Below are positions 44,226 through 53,416 of a DNA stretch of 64,000 bases, one piece after another (positions within the stretch are counted from its first letter, which is position 1; each line of letters opens with the position of its first letter). The notes beneath the pieces are model-generated. The model had not been told where the DNA came from, searched no databases, and worked only from the letters and a program-made list of their open reading frames with translations. Location: assembly GCA_944385935.1 (NCBI GenBank), contig CALWZC010000005.1, positions 62,001 through 126,000 of the forward strand, in the 5' to 3' direction. Origin of the DNA: an uncultured Anaerofilum sp. (lineage in GTDB: Bacteria; Bacillota; Clostridia; Oscillospirales; Ruminococcaceae). The translations under genes were made by a program, and so were the position numbers.

Positions 44226-44920
44226 TAATGGAAGAAATGCCTCAAGAGGTGGTATTTACCAAAGCTACCAAAACAAAACAGGGATTAATTGCTTTATTTA
44301 CAGAAGAAGGATTCCTTTTTTCTGTGGAGGAGGACACCTTTTTTCGGTTCCATTTAGAGCAGGCAATCAAAAACAGCTCTCCGCTTTCGGGCGGAGAGCT
44401 TATGCTGCTTTCTGCTGAAAGCGCAAGAGCCAAGGCAAAACAAACCGCACTGCGGCTGGTGGGTGTCCGAATGTATGCCCAGCAAGAATTATACCGCAAA
44501 TTGTGTCAAAAATATCCGTCAGGGGATGCGGCTTGGGCTATGGCTGAGTTGCAGCGGCTGGGATATTTAAACGATGAGGCTTATGCTCGCTCCAGAGCAG
44601 GGGCACTGTTGCGAAAGAATCGCAGTAAAATGGTGATTCTTCGGGATTTGGCGGAAAAGGGAATTGAACGAGAACTGGCCCTTGCGGTGTTGGAGGAACT
44701 ATGGCAGGAACAGGGAGAACAATGCGGTAATGATGCAGCCATTGAGAAGTTATTGAATGGCCAATATGCCCGAAAGCTACAACAGGGAAAAGTGCAGCAG
44801 GTGCAAGCTGCACTGGCAAGACGAGGGTTTTCCTTTGGGGAGATTCGTCGGGGTTTGGAACGATGGAACCTTGAAAATCCCACAAATGATATAGAAACAT
44901 ATGAAATGATAGGAGAATAG
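44222..44920 (+). CDS. recX: RecA regulator RecX
   Basis: The 232-residue protein has the small three-helix repeats of RecX, for example [20 protein letters not shown] and [14 protein letters not shown]. RecX usually caps RecA filaments and limits strand exchange. Start may be 44222 (overlapping the recA stop) or 44228. The N-terminal 60 residues are a beta-rich extension seen in Firmicute RecX proteins. Confidence 0.9.
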   Translation: MIMEEMPQEVVFTKATKTKQGLIALFTEEGFLFSVEEDTFFRFHLEQAIKNSSPLSGGELMLLSAESARAKAKQTALRLVGVRMYAQQELYRKLCQKYPSGDAAWAMAELQRLGYLNDEAYARSRAGALLRKNRSKMVILRDLAEKGIERELALAVLEELWQEQGEQCGNDAAIEKLLNGQYARKLQQGKVQQVQAALARRGFSFGEIRRGLERWNLENPTNDIETYEMIGE

Positions 44921-44922
44921 GA

Positions 44923-46254
44923 ATGAGATTTGCTTTAATTTCACTGGGATGTCCCAAAAATCAGGTGGATGCAGATGTAATGTGTCGTCGATTGTTAGAG
45001 GCAGGACACACCACCACAGGAGATTTGTCTGAGGCAGACCTGATTCTGGTGAATACTTGTGGATTTATTGAAAGTGCAAAAACAGAGGCCATCGAAAATA
45101 TTTTGATGGCTTGCAGCTATAAAGAGCAAAATCCCCAACTAAAGGTTGTGGTTACTGGTTGTTTGGCCGAGCGTTATCGGGAGGAAATCCACAAGGAAAT
45201 TCCCGAAGCCGATGGCGTGGTAGGTTTGGGAAGCAACGAAGCCATTGTATCCATTTTGGAGCGCATTGTTCATGGAGAGCAGGTGCAAAGTTATGGTGCC
45301 AAAACGGATTTACCATTGGGCGGGCAGCGAGTTATCAGCACGCCTTCCCACTATGCCTATTTGAAGATTGCAGAGGGTTGTGACAACCGTTGTTACTATT
45401 GCGCCATTCCTTCTATTCGTGGGCCTTTGCGCAGCCGCAAGGTGGAAGATTGTGTATCAGAAGCAAAATGGCTGGCAGCCCAAGGAGTAAAAGAGCTGAT
45501 TCTGGTGGCACAGGATGTTACTGCCTATGGGCACGATTTAGGAGAAAATGCCATCTGTCGTTTGCTGGATGAATTGCAGCAGGTGGAGGGCTTGGAATGG
45601 ATTCGGTTGTTGTACGCATATCCAGAGCGTATTACAGACGAGTTTATCCAAGCCATGGTTCGCAACAGCAAAGTATTACACTATTTGGATATGCCTATCC
45701 AGCATTCGGAAACCCGTGTGTTGAAAAGCATGAACCGAAAAGGGGACAATGCTGTCATTTGCAGTGCTGTGGAGCGTTTACGAAAAGCAATGCCTGATAT
45801 TATTCTCCGTACTACCTTGATTGCAGGATATCCCGGCGAAACAGAAGAAGAATTTGCTGCCATGCAACAGTTTGTTCGAGAGATGAAGTTTGACCGTTTG
45901 GGTTGCTTTGCATACTCCCAAGAAGAAGGTACTGTGGCTGCAACTATGGAAAACCAAATTGATGAGCAAACCAAAGAGCAGCGTGCAGACAGCATTATGC
46001 GGATTCAAACAGGCATTATGGCAGAAAAACAGGCCCAATTCGTGGGAAAGGTGCTGCATGTTCTGTGTGATGGACAGGAGCAGGAAAGCGGCTTGTATTT
46101 GTGCCGCAGCACAGGAGATGCTCCCGATATTGATGGTGCTGTATGTGTAAAATCGGATATACCCTTGTACCCCGGTGAGTTTTATGATGTGTTTGTAGAA
46201 GAAAGCGATGAGTATGACCTATACGCCGTTTTGGCAAATACCATGAAGGAGTGA
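44923..46254 (+). CDS. rimO: Ribosomal protein S12 methylthiotransferase RimO
   Basis: The 443-residue radical-SAM enzyme adds a methylthio group to an Asp of S12. The first [4Fe-4S] cluster is bound by Cys10, Cys46 and Cys80; the radical cluster by Cys153, Cys157 and Cys160 in GCDNRCYYC. A C-terminal TRAM domain starts about 375. SLGCPKNQVDAD separates RimO from MiaB. It begins two bases after recX, in one transcript. Confidence 0.95.
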   Translation: MRFALISLGCPKNQVDADVMCRRLLEAGHTTTGDLSEADLILVNTCGFIESAKTEAIENILMACSYKEQNPQLKVVVTGCLAERYREEIHKEIPEADGVVGLGSNEAIVSILERIVHGEQVQSYGAKTDLPLGGQRVISTPSHYAYLKIAEGCDNRCYYCAIPSIRGPLRSRKVEDCVSEAKWLAAQGVKELILVAQDVTAYGHDLGENAICRLLDELQQVEGLEWIRLLYAYPERITDEFIQAMVRNSKVLHYLDMPIQHSETRVLKSMNRKGDNAVICSAVERLRKAMPDIILRTTLIAGYPGETEEEFAAMQQFVREMKFDRLGCFAYSQEEGTVAATMENQIDEQTKEQRADSIMRIQTGIMAEKQAQFVGKVLHVLCDGQEQESGLYLCRSTGDAPDIDGAVCVKSDIPLYPGEFYDVFVEESDEYDLYAVLANTMKE

Positions 46255-46259
46255 GCATT

Positions 46260-46814
46260 GTGAACCTGCCAAACAAGCTGACGCTGGTACGTATATTGTT
46301 GATTCCGGTATTTATGGCTTTGGTACAAATTCCTTTTACAGGACATTATTTGTGGGCAATGGCGGTGTTTGCAATTGCCAGCTTTACCGACTATTTAGAT
46401 GGACACCTTGCCAGAAAATGGGGGATGGTAACGGATTTCGGAAAGTTTGCCGACCCTTTGGCAGATAAAATTTTAACTACAACCGCCATTATTTATCTGG
46501 TACAAATGGGGCTATGCCATCCCATTGTTCTGATTGTGATTATTGCAAGAGAGTTTGCTGTTTCGGGGGTTCGCATGGTGGCGGCTGGTGCTCCGGGTGG
46601 AAAAGTAATTGCCGCCAATATGTGGGGCAAGGTAAAGACTGTATTGCAAATGGTGTCTATCATTGTGATTTTTGCTATGTTGGGTTTGCAAAGTAGTCCA
46701 ACTTCCATAGAAATTGTTTCCCATAGCTTGATGTGGGCAGTGGGAGCCATTACATTGATTTCTGGTGCACAATACCTATGGGCAAATCGACAATATTTTA
46801 ATACAGCAAAATAA
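46260..46814 (+). CDS. pgsA: CDP-diacylglycerol-glycerol-3-phosphate 3-phosphatidyltransferase
   Basis: The 184-residue membrane enzyme makes phosphatidylglycerol phosphate. The CDP-alcohol motif D-G-x2-A-R-x8-G-x3-D-x3-D is complete (Asp47, Arg52, Gly61, Asp65, Asp69). I chose the GTG at 46260, giving MNLPNKLTLVRI, with AAGGAG eight bases upstream; the GTG at 46251 overlaps that site. Confidence 0.95.
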   Translation: MNLPNKLTLVRILLIPVFMALVQIPFTGHYLWAMAVFAIASFTDYLDGHLARKWGMVTDFGKFADPLADKILTTTAIIYLVQMGLCHPIVLIVIIAREFAVSGVRMVAAGAPGGKVIAANMWGKVKTVLQMVSIIVIFAMLGLQSSPTSIEIVSHSLMWAVGAITLISGAQYLWANRQYFNTAK

Positions 46815-46827
46815 ACGAGGTGTTTGT

Positions 46828-47331
46828 ATGAAGTTTGTTCGCCATCGGTCTTCTTTGTTTAAGGCTCCTGCCAATTTCATCGCAATTATTGGGTACTTGT
46901 TTTTATCATTGGGTGTAGGGCTGCCGCTGGTCAATCAGGCCGCAGTTTTGGTTTGTTTAGTAATTTTTGTATTAGAGAAAAAATCCTATTTGGTGCAGTT
47001 CCATGTTATGCAGGCCGCCTTGGTTTCTGTAATGATTGAATTGTTGCGCAGTGTGGGGCTTTTCTTGGTAGGATGGGGCTGGCAATTATTTGGCTGGCAG
47101 CAAAATACTGTAGAGATGCTGCTGTCCGTTGTGATTTATGGCCTTGTGGGTGTGCAAGCAGTGGTGGCTATTGTTGGGGTGGTAACTGCAACACGGTGGA
47201 AAACTTTTTCTGTTTGGGTAGCAGGAAATATCACACAATGGCTACTAAACCAATGGCCTACAGGTGTAAAAAAAGAAGAATATCAGGATGTTTCTGGCGA
47301 TGATGGTGTAGGGATAAATCTGAAACGGTGA
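46828..47331 (+). CDS. Small multi-pass membrane protein, DUF4870/Tic20-like
   Basis: The 167-residue protein has four predicted helices and the run YLVQFHVMQAA, similar to the FHxxQA motif of DUF4870-type proteins. The function is unknown. Start 46828 has GAGG; the in-frame codon at 46765 is inside pgsA. Its C-terminal 25 residues are hydrophilic. Confidence 0.6.
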   Translation: MKFVRHRSSLFKAPANFIAIIGYLFLSLGVGLPLVNQAAVLVCLVIFVLEKKSYLVQFHVMQAALVSVMIELLRSVGLFLVGWGWQLFGWQQNTVEMLLSVVIYGLVGVQAVVAIVGVVTATRWKTFSVWVAGNITQWLLNQWPTGVKKEEYQDVSGDDGVGINLKR

Positions 47332-47356
47332 AAATTGGATAAGGTGAGGTTGGTGC

Positions 47357-49339
47357 ATGTTACACTTTGATATTTGCTGTTGCACATATAATTCTGCAAA
47401 GTGGCTGGAAACTTTTTTTGCAGCATTTAGGCAAGTGGAGTATGACAAACAATATCTGCATTTGTACTTTACAGATAATTGCTCACAAGACGATACAGTT
47501 GCTCAACTGGAGCACTACAAAGAAAAAATAGGCAAAGAGTTTGGAAACTTTGAAATTTTGATTTCTTCTGGAAACAATGGTTTTGGCTCTGGAAGCAACT
47601 GTTCAGCAAGGGCGGGAAAAAGTGAGTATCTAATTTTTTATAATGTGGATACAGCCATTTTTTCCAATGCTTTTGTAGAAATAGAAAGGGCAATAAACAA
47701 GGCAGAAGATTCTGTTGGGGCCTTTGAGTTGCGGCAGTTTCCCTTTGAGCACCCCAAATACTACGACCCCATTACCTTAAAGACAAGCTGGGCAAGTGGT
47801 GCAACTATGGTACTGCGTCGAAAGGTTTTTGAAAAAACTGGTGGATTTGACGAAAGCATTTTTATGTACTGTGAAGATGTGGATTTGTCATGGAGAATTC
47901 GTCTGGCAGGGTATGATATCCAATATGTCCCCTCGGCGGCTACCATGCATTTTACGAAAGCTAATGCAGAGGGAATGAAATCTGTGGAGGCAGCAGGACA
48001 ACTGGCAGGAGAGAAAATCCTGCGTTTGAAGTTTGGCACGGAGGAACAAGTCAAACAATGGCAGGATTATCGGCAGTATCTTTTACCCAAAGTGCAACAG
48101 GATAACAAAGCCTCTGAGTTGGCAGAGGATTTGTTGCGCAAGGTGGACAGCTATAAAAAGCAGTATCGCAGTTTTTACAAAAAAGAAGTTTTACCCAAAG
48201 GGTTTGTTCCTGATTTTGTAGTGGGATATGACTTTTTGCGTGCAGGGGACAATTATTCAGCAAGATTGCCCCATGGCTGCCCGGAAATTACGGTAGTGAT
48301 TCGTGCCTTTCGGCGGCCCAATGTATTGCGCCTTACTTTGCAAACCTTGGTAAACCAAACCTACAAAAATTTTCAGGTAATTGTAGTAGAAGATGGAGAA
48401 AAACCTATTTCTGAAAAGGTAGTAGAAGAATTTGATGGATTGTTGCAGATACAATATATCCCACTAAATAAATCAGCAGGAAGATGTGAAAGCGGAAATG
48501 TGGGATTATCTCATGTGACCACAAAATATGCTTGTTTTTTGGATGATGATGATTATCTTTTTGCCGATTTCATGGAAACAAATGCAGTGCTGATTGAGGA
48601 AAATCCCCATTGTGGAATGTTCTGCTCCAGTTCGGTTGTGGCAAAGACAAAAAATCTCAATGAGGATGGCTCCCAATTTGTATTTGTGGAAAAGAAGAAT
48701 CTATCTGTAAAAAATTTAGGAAGAGCCAATTTTTATGCAGATAATCCTGTACCCATTCAAGCAGTGGTATTTGATATGGAATTATTTCGGAAGTATGGGG
48801 GATTGGATGTTCAATTAGACGCCTTTGAGGATTGGGATTTATGGATTCGATATAGCACACATTGCGAAATTGCATGGGTAGACAAGGCGTTGAGTGTATT
48901 CCGAGTACCAGCAGACCAGCAGGCAGTTCGCAAGCGAGATGCTGCTATGGCAAAATATCGCACTGTCATTTATGGAAAAATGGCAGGGTATTCCTCCACA
49001 TTTACTGCCCAACAAATTCGTGCTCTTTTCTGGACTCCTGACCAACAAACAGAAGATGGAGAAAAGGACATAGAGCAATTAAAGCAGTCTGTGGAAGAAA
49101 TTCGGCAATCCAATGTATGGAAAATAGCTTCCCCATTGCGCTTTGTGTTTGGGGCAATTCATGGTGGTTGTGTAAAGTTGGCCTCTTTTAGTGAAAGAAT
49201 GGCAGCTCTGTGGGGGCCACCTAGCCCAGAAAAAGGCTGTGAGGACTATGGGAAATTACAACGATTTGTCATTGATACCCAGCGTAGTGGATATATGCGC
49301 TTTTTTCAAACCATAACACAGGCAAAAAGGAACCGATAA
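47357..49339 (+). CDS. Glycosyltransferase with two GT2 domains
   Basis: The 660-residue protein has a rhamnosyltransferase-like GT2 domain (about 1-220; FDICCCTYNS, NVDTA, MYCEDVDLSWRI) and a second GT2 domain (about 308-530; VVIRAFRRP, LDDDDYLF, EDWDLW). The C-terminal tail carries SNVWKIASPLRFVFG, found at the end of several surface polysaccharide transferases. It follows a membrane protein gene after 25 bases. It may build a wall or capsule polymer with alternating linkages. Confidence 0.8.
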   Translation: MLHFDICCCTYNSAKWLETFFAAFRQVEYDKQYLHLYFTDNCSQDDTVAQLEHYKEKIGKEFGNFEILISSGNNGFGSGSNCSARAGKSEYLIFYNVDTAIFSNAFVEIERAINKAEDSVGAFELRQFPFEHPKYYDPITLKTSWASGATMVLRRKVFEKTGGFDESIFMYCEDVDLSWRIRLAGYDIQYVPSAATMHFTKANAEGMKSVEAAGQLAGEKILRLKFGTEEQVKQWQDYRQYLLPKVQQDNKASELAEDLLRKVDSYKKQYRSFYKKEVLPKGFVPDFVVGYDFLRAGDNYSARLPHGCPEITVVIRAFRRPNVLRLTLQTLVNQTYKNFQVIVVEDGEKPISEKVVEEFDGLLQIQYIPLNKSAGRCESGNVGLSHVTTKYACFLDDDDYLFADFMETNAVLIEENPHCGMFCSSSVVAKTKNLNEDGSQFVFVEKKNLSVKNLGRANFYADNPVPIQAVVFDMELFRKYGGLDVQLDAFEDWDLWIRYSTHCEIAWVDKALSVFRVPADQQAVRKRDAAMAKYRTVIYGKMAGYSSTFTAQQIRALFWTPDQQTEDGEKDIEQLKQSVEEIRQSNVWKIASPLRFVFGAIHGGCVKLASFSERMAALWGPPSPEKGCEDYGKLQRFVIDTQRSGYMRFFQTITQAKRNR

Positions 49340-49354
49340 AATCAATAAAAATGC

Positions 49355-49383
49355 TTGATTTTTTTACCGTGCTGTGCTATACT
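49355..49383 (+). promoter_or_regulatory. Promoter for tRNA-Val
   Basis: TTGATT (49355-49360) and TATACT (49378-49383) are 17 bases apart, ending 19 bases before the tRNA. Confidence 0.8.
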
Positions 49384-49402
49384 ACCTAAGCAGTCGTAAT
49401 AT

Positions 49403-49478
49403 GGACGCTTAGCTCAGCTGGTAGAGCATCTGCTTGACGTGCAGAGGGTCAGGGATTCGAGTTCCTTAGCGTCCACCA
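49403..49478 (+). tRNA. tRNA-Val (GAC)
   Basis: The 76-base cloverleaf has acceptor GGACGCT/AGCGTCC and an encoded CCA. Loop TTGACGT in a TCTGC/GCAGA stem gives anticodon GAC. Confidence 0.95.
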
Positions 49479-49486
49479 TTTAAGGG

Positions 49487-49534
49487 GTCCGAGCAATCTA
49501 CCTTATGGTTAGAAAGTTCGGACTTTGTTTTTTG
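49487..49534 (+). terminator. Terminator of tRNA-Val
   Basis: GTCCGA (49487-49492) pairs with TCGGAC (49518-49523), followed by TTTGTTTTTT. The loop is large, so it is moderately strong. Confidence 0.6.
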
Positions 49535-49649
49535 TGTTGTATTCCACAAGGGTTTGTTTGGCAGGATTATTTTGGTAAAAGAGGTATTTTGTGGTGAAAT
49601 TGTACCGTTCTTTCGTTTGAAGATTGGTTGCTTTTGGAAGGGTAGCATC

Positions 49650-49752
49650 TTGACAAATGCAGGTGCAATCCATTAAAATGAAAAAAGAACGGATACAAAG
49701 GTTTTTGCCCCTGTCTTTGCAGCGGCGCAGATTTTCTGCGCCGCTGCTTTTT
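49650..49752 (+). ncRNA. Candidate small RNA with own promoter and terminator
   Basis: TTGACA (49650-49655) and TAAAAT (49674-49679), 18 bases apart, predict a start near 49686. A strong terminator ends near 49752, so the transcript would be about 65 bases. The only ORF over it, 32 codons from 49678, has no ribosome binding site and starts within the -10. The bases between 49535 and 49649 show nothing else. Confidence 0.45.
49719..49752 (+). terminator. Strong terminator before typA
   Basis: A perfect 13-pair GC-rich stem (49719-49731 with 49735-49747) has a TTT loop and is followed by TTTTT. Confidence 0.9.
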
Positions 49753-49824
49753 GGGTGGTTGGAGCAAAAATGCTGACTATGCCGATAAAAATAGATTTTA
49801 TCATGTTCTTTTTAGACAAGTCCT

Positions 49825-49830
49825 TATAAT
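49825..49830 (+). promoter_or_regulatory. Possible -10 of typA
   Basis: TATAAT lies 17 bases before the typA start codon, so the transcript would have a very short leader. No good -35 is seen. Confidence 0.35.
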
Positions 49831-49846
49831 AGGGAGGATATATTTT

Positions 49847-51667
49847 ATGAAACGTACAGACCTTCGCAACCTAGCGATTATTGCTCACGTTGACCATGGA
49901 AAAACAACCTTGGTAGACCAAATGTTAAAGCAAAGCGGTGCTTTCCGTGACAATCAGCAGGTGGCTGAACGTGTAATGGACTCTGGTGATATTGAGCGTG
50001 AGCGTGGTATCACTATTTTGGCAAAAAACTGTAGTTGTGTATATAATGATGTAAAAATCAACCTGGTAGATACTCCGGGGCATGCTGATTTCGGCGGCGA
50101 GGTAGAGCGTGTTCTGAAAATGGTAAATGGCGTTTTGCTGTTGGTTGATGCGGCAGAAGGTTGTATGCCTCAGACTCGTTTTGTTCTGCAAAAGGCATTG
50201 CAGCAAAACCTTAGCTTGGTAATTGCAGTTAATAAAATTGACCGCCCAGATGCACGCATTAAAGAAGTTATTGATGAAATTTTGCTTCTGTTGATGGATT
50301 TGGGTGCAACTGATGAGCAGTTAGACAGCCCTATGATTTTCTGCTCCGGCCGTGCAGGTACTGCAAGTTATAGCCCTGATGTTGAGGGTACCGACCTGAA
50401 GCCTCTCTTTGAAACCATTCTGGAATATGTGCAGTGCCCAGAAGGTGACATTGATGCTCCTTTCTCTATGTTGTGTTCCAGTGTAGACTACAATGAATTT
50501 GTGGGCCGTATTGGCATTGGACGGGTAGAGCATGGCACTGTAAAGGTTGGCCAAGATGTGCAGGTATGTGATTGGCATGACCCCAATGTGTCTATGAAGG
50601 GTCGCATCACCGCCCTGTATGGGTTTGAGGCAAATGGACGTACCCCTGTGGATAGTGCAAAGGCTGGCGATATTGTTGCTTTCTCTGGCATTACAGATGT
50701 GACTATTGGCAACACTTTGTGTGACCCTGCCAATGTAAAGCCCTTGCCTTTCTTGAAGATTAACGAACCCACTGTAGAGATGACCTTCTCGGTAAATGAT
50801 AGCCCCTTTGCAGGTAGAGAGGGCAAGTTTGTTACCAGCCGTCAGATTCGTGACCGCTTGAAAAAAGAGCTGTTGAAAGATGTGGCTTTGAAGGTAGAAG
50901 ACTCTGCTACCAATGATAGTTTCCGAGTAATGGGTCGTGGTGAGATGCACCTGTCCATTTTGATTGAAACCATGCGCCGTGAAGGATATGAATTGCAGGT
51001 TTCTCCTCCTCGTGTATTGACCCATGTGGAGAATGGCAAAACCATGGAGCCTATGGAACACGTGGTAATTGACGTGCCTACCGAATATCAAGGCAGTGTT
51101 ATGATGAAGCTAGGTGCAAGAAAGGGTATTCTGGAGCAGATGCAGCCCATGGGTAGCCGTATGCGTGTAGAGTTCCGTATTCCCAGCCGTGGATTGTTTG
51201 GCTATCGTAGCGAGTTTTTGACAGATACCCATGGTGAGGGTATTCTGAATACCATTTTTGATGGCTATGCCGAGTGGACAGGAGAAATTTCCAGCCGTAG
51301 CACTGGTAGCTTGGTAAGCTTTGAAAGTGGCGAGGCTGTAACCTATGGTTTGTACAATGCTCAGAACCGTGGTACCTTGATTGTAACTCCCGGCGAAAAG
51401 GTGTATGAGGGTATGGTTGTGGGATATACACCCACTGGCGAGGACATTACTGTAAATGTTTGTAAGACAAAGCATCTTTCCAATACCCGTGCTTCGGGAA
51501 GTGATGACGCTTTGCGTTTGGTTCCTGTAAGCAAGTTCAGCCTAGAAGAGGCACTGGAGTTCTTAGCTCCTGATGAATTGGTAGAGGTTACTCCCGAAAA
51601 TCTGCGCATTCGTAAGCGTATTTTGAATCACTCCGAGCGTATGAAGAGCCAAAAAAGCAAAAAGTAA
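49847..51667 (+). CDS. typA: Ribosome-associated GTPase TypA/BipA
   Basis: The 606-residue translational GTPase has [10 protein letters not shown] (13-22), [11 protein letters not shown] and NKIDRPDA motifs, then EF-G-like domains III and V and the BipA-specific C-terminal domain. It acts on ribosomes, mainly in 50S assembly and stress adaptation. The start at 49847 has GGGAGGA; upstream in-frame codons run through the promoter region. Codon use is biased, as in well-expressed genes. Confidence 0.96.
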   Translation: MKRTDLRNLAIIAHVDHGKTTLVDQMLKQSGAFRDNQQVAERVMDSGDIERERGITILAKNCSCVYNDVKINLVDTPGHADFGGEVERVLKMVNGVLLLVDAAEGCMPQTRFVLQKALQQNLSLVIAVNKIDRPDARIKEVIDEILLLLMDLGATDEQLDSPMIFCSGRAGTASYSPDVEGTDLKPLFETILEYVQCPEGDIDAPFSMLCSSVDYNEFVGRIGIGRVEHGTVKVGQDVQVCDWHDPNVSMKGRITALYGFEANGRTPVDSAKAGDIVAFSGITDVTIGNTLCDPANVKPLPFLKINEPTVEMTFSVNDSPFAGREGKFVTSRQIRDRLKKELLKDVALKVEDSATNDSFRVMGRGEMHLSILIETMRREGYELQVSPPRVLTHVENGKTMEPMEHVVIDVPTEYQGSVMMKLGARKGILEQMQPMGSRMRVEFRIPSRGLFGYRSEFLTDTHGEGILNTIFDGYAEWTGEISSRSTGSLVSFESGEAVTYGLYNAQNRGTLIVTPGEKVYEGMVVGYTPTGEDITVNVCKTKHLSNTRASGSDDALRLVPVSKFSLEEALEFLAPDELVEVTPENLRIRKRILNHSERMKSQKSKK

Positions 51668-51674
51668 AATCCTT

Positions 51675-51706
51675 TACACCGTATTCCTATTATGGAATGC
51701 GGTGTA
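51675..51706 (+). terminator. Terminator of typA
   Basis: TACACCGTATTCC (51675-51687) pairs with GGAATGCGGTGTA (51694-51706), one wobble, followed by TTTTTT. Confidence 0.9.
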
Positions 51707-51793
51707 TTTTTTACAAATAGCCGTGAAAAACAACGAAAAAACAATTTTTTCCTGTGAAAAATCCTAGTGAATGTTAAAAAAGCACCGAAATGC

Positions 51794-51823
51794 TTGCAGA
51801 AAGAAAACGAAAATGGGTATAAT
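51794..51823 (+). promoter_or_regulatory. Promoter of the D-Ala-D-Ala carboxypeptidase gene
   Basis: TTGCAG (51794-51799) and TATAAT (51818-51823) are 18 bases apart, about 65 bases before the start codon. Confidence 0.65.
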
Positions 51824-51887
51824 AAAAATGTATGCGTTTCTGGTAGTAAACAGAGATTAGTGAAATTCACACAAAAGGATGTTTTGG

Positions 51888-53393
51888 ATGAAAGATAGAA
51901 CAATCCCCGTATTTCAGAGGATGTACTCAAAAATAGAATTGGCTATAAAAAAGGTTGCCATATTGCTGGCAATGGTAGCAGTGCTTATTACTAATGGAAT
52001 GATTGTCTGGGCAGGCCCACAAGGAGAGATAACTGCCACCGCTTGGGCGTTGGTGGATGTAGCAACAGGGCAGGTATTGGCAAGCCAACTGGGTGACCAT
52101 CGAATGAACCCCGCAAGTATTACCAAAATTTTGACTGTTGCAATGGCATTGGAAAAATGTCAAAACGATACTTCCATTCAGCTTACAGTAAGCCATGATG
52201 CAGTGCACTCTATTACTTTCGATTCGTCCCATATTGCATTGCAAGAAGGGGAAGTAGTAAGCATTGCCGATATGTTGTATGGCGCAATGCTTGCTTCGGG
52301 AAATGATGCAGCAAATGTTTTAGCAGAGTATGTATGTGGCAGTTTGGGCAATGTGGAACCAGTTTTTACCCAAAAGTTGGCAGAGTTGGGCTGTGAAAAT
52401 ACCCATTTTGTCAATGCACATGGATTATACAACGAAAACCATTATACGACCGCAGAAGATATGGCAAAAATTTTGCGGTGGGCATTGACAGTTCCCGGAT
52501 TTCAGGAAGTGTTTAATTCAGAAAAATATGAGATGCAACCTACAAATCTTCAACCGGAGATTCGCTATTTTTCCACGGCGGATTGGATGCGGTTGGATGG
52601 GATTAAATACCACTATGATTACGCCTTAGGAAGTAAAAATGGCTGGACAACAGAGTCAGGCCATACCTTTGCCTCTTGGGCGGAAAAAGATGGTCGGCAG
52701 CTGATTTGTATTTTGATGAACAGTGCTACAAAATACAAAAAATTTGTAGATGCCGCTAATTTGTATGAGTATGGGTTTAATCAGTTTTCCTCTGTATCTG
52801 CCACAGATGTGCTACCCACAAAAACGGTTTCTATTCAAGGTGGTGGCGACCCTCTTGGCACAGCAGTTTTGCAAATAAAACCTGTAAACTTTTACTTGGA
52901 AAATGGATATACTGCGGAAAATTTACAGGCAGAAATTGAAAGCCCAAACACTTACATTCTGGGGCAACCCTTTGATGCAAAAATGAAAGTGTGGATACAA
53001 ACGCCAGAAGGAGAAAGTATTCCACTGGGAACCTTTGATATGGAACTCCATGGGTTGGACACAGTGCTTTCTGCCAATGTTGGGCTGATTCCAGATAATC
53101 TTGTGGGCAGTGGAAAGACCCATGTGGGAGACCCACAAATGATTTTGGTATATACTGCTATTTTGCTGGGAGGAGGCTTTTCTGTTGTTGGTGCTTGGAA
53201 ATTGGGTAAGCAATACACCGAAAGGCTTCGCTGGGGGGATTCTGTAGGATTTTTGCGAAAAAATAGAAGACGTTGGCCCTACGCCTCTGTGCAGTCGCCG
53301 GATGTTTTTCGTTGGAGAGTGGTGCGGCGTGCACGATATGAAAAGCCCAAAACAAAGAGCACATTTGTGTTTCGAGCCAATGAGCGAAAGTAA
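51888..53393 (+). CDS. D-alanyl-D-alanine carboxypeptidase (PBP5/DacF type)
   Basis: The 501-residue protein has a membrane signal segment (about 24-42) and a penicillin-binding peptidase domain with S77-I-T-K80, S137-G-N139 and, at the third motif, K250-N-G instead of K-T-G. It trims the terminal D-Ala of stem peptides outside the cell and so limits cross-linking. A beta-rich domain follows, then a C-terminal membrane helix (about 420-440) and a basic tail of about 60 residues, longer than usual. Start 51888 has AAAGGA eight bases upstream. Confidence 0.87.
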   Translation: MKDRTIPVFQRMYSKIELAIKKVAILLAMVAVLITNGMIVWAGPQGEITATAWALVDVATGQVLASQLGDHRMNPASITKILTVAMALEKCQNDTSIQLTVSHDAVHSITFDSSHIALQEGEVVSIADMLYGAMLASGNDAANVLAEYVCGSLGNVEPVFTQKLAELGCENTHFVNAHGLYNENHYTTAEDMAKILRWALTVPGFQEVFNSEKYEMQPTNLQPEIRYFSTADWMRLDGIKYHYDYALGSKNGWTTESGHTFASWAEKDGRQLICILMNSATKYKKFVDAANLYEYGFNQFSSVSATDVLPTKTVSIQGGGDPLGTAVLQIKPVNFYLENGYTAENLQAEIESPNTYILGQPFDAKMKVWIQTPEGESIPLGTFDMELHGLDTVLSANVGLIPDNLVGSGKTHVGDPQMILVYTAILLGGGFSVVGAWKLGKQYTERLRWGDSVGFLRKNRRRWPYASVQSPDVFRWRVVRRARYEKPKTKSTFVFRANERK

Positions 53394-53416
53394 ACCATAA
53401 ACAGGAAGGTGAAGGA

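Noticed and set aside
50321..51091. A 256-residue minus-strand ORF opposite typA
   Set aside because: Shadow of the biased codons of typA; no homology-like motifs and no start signals.
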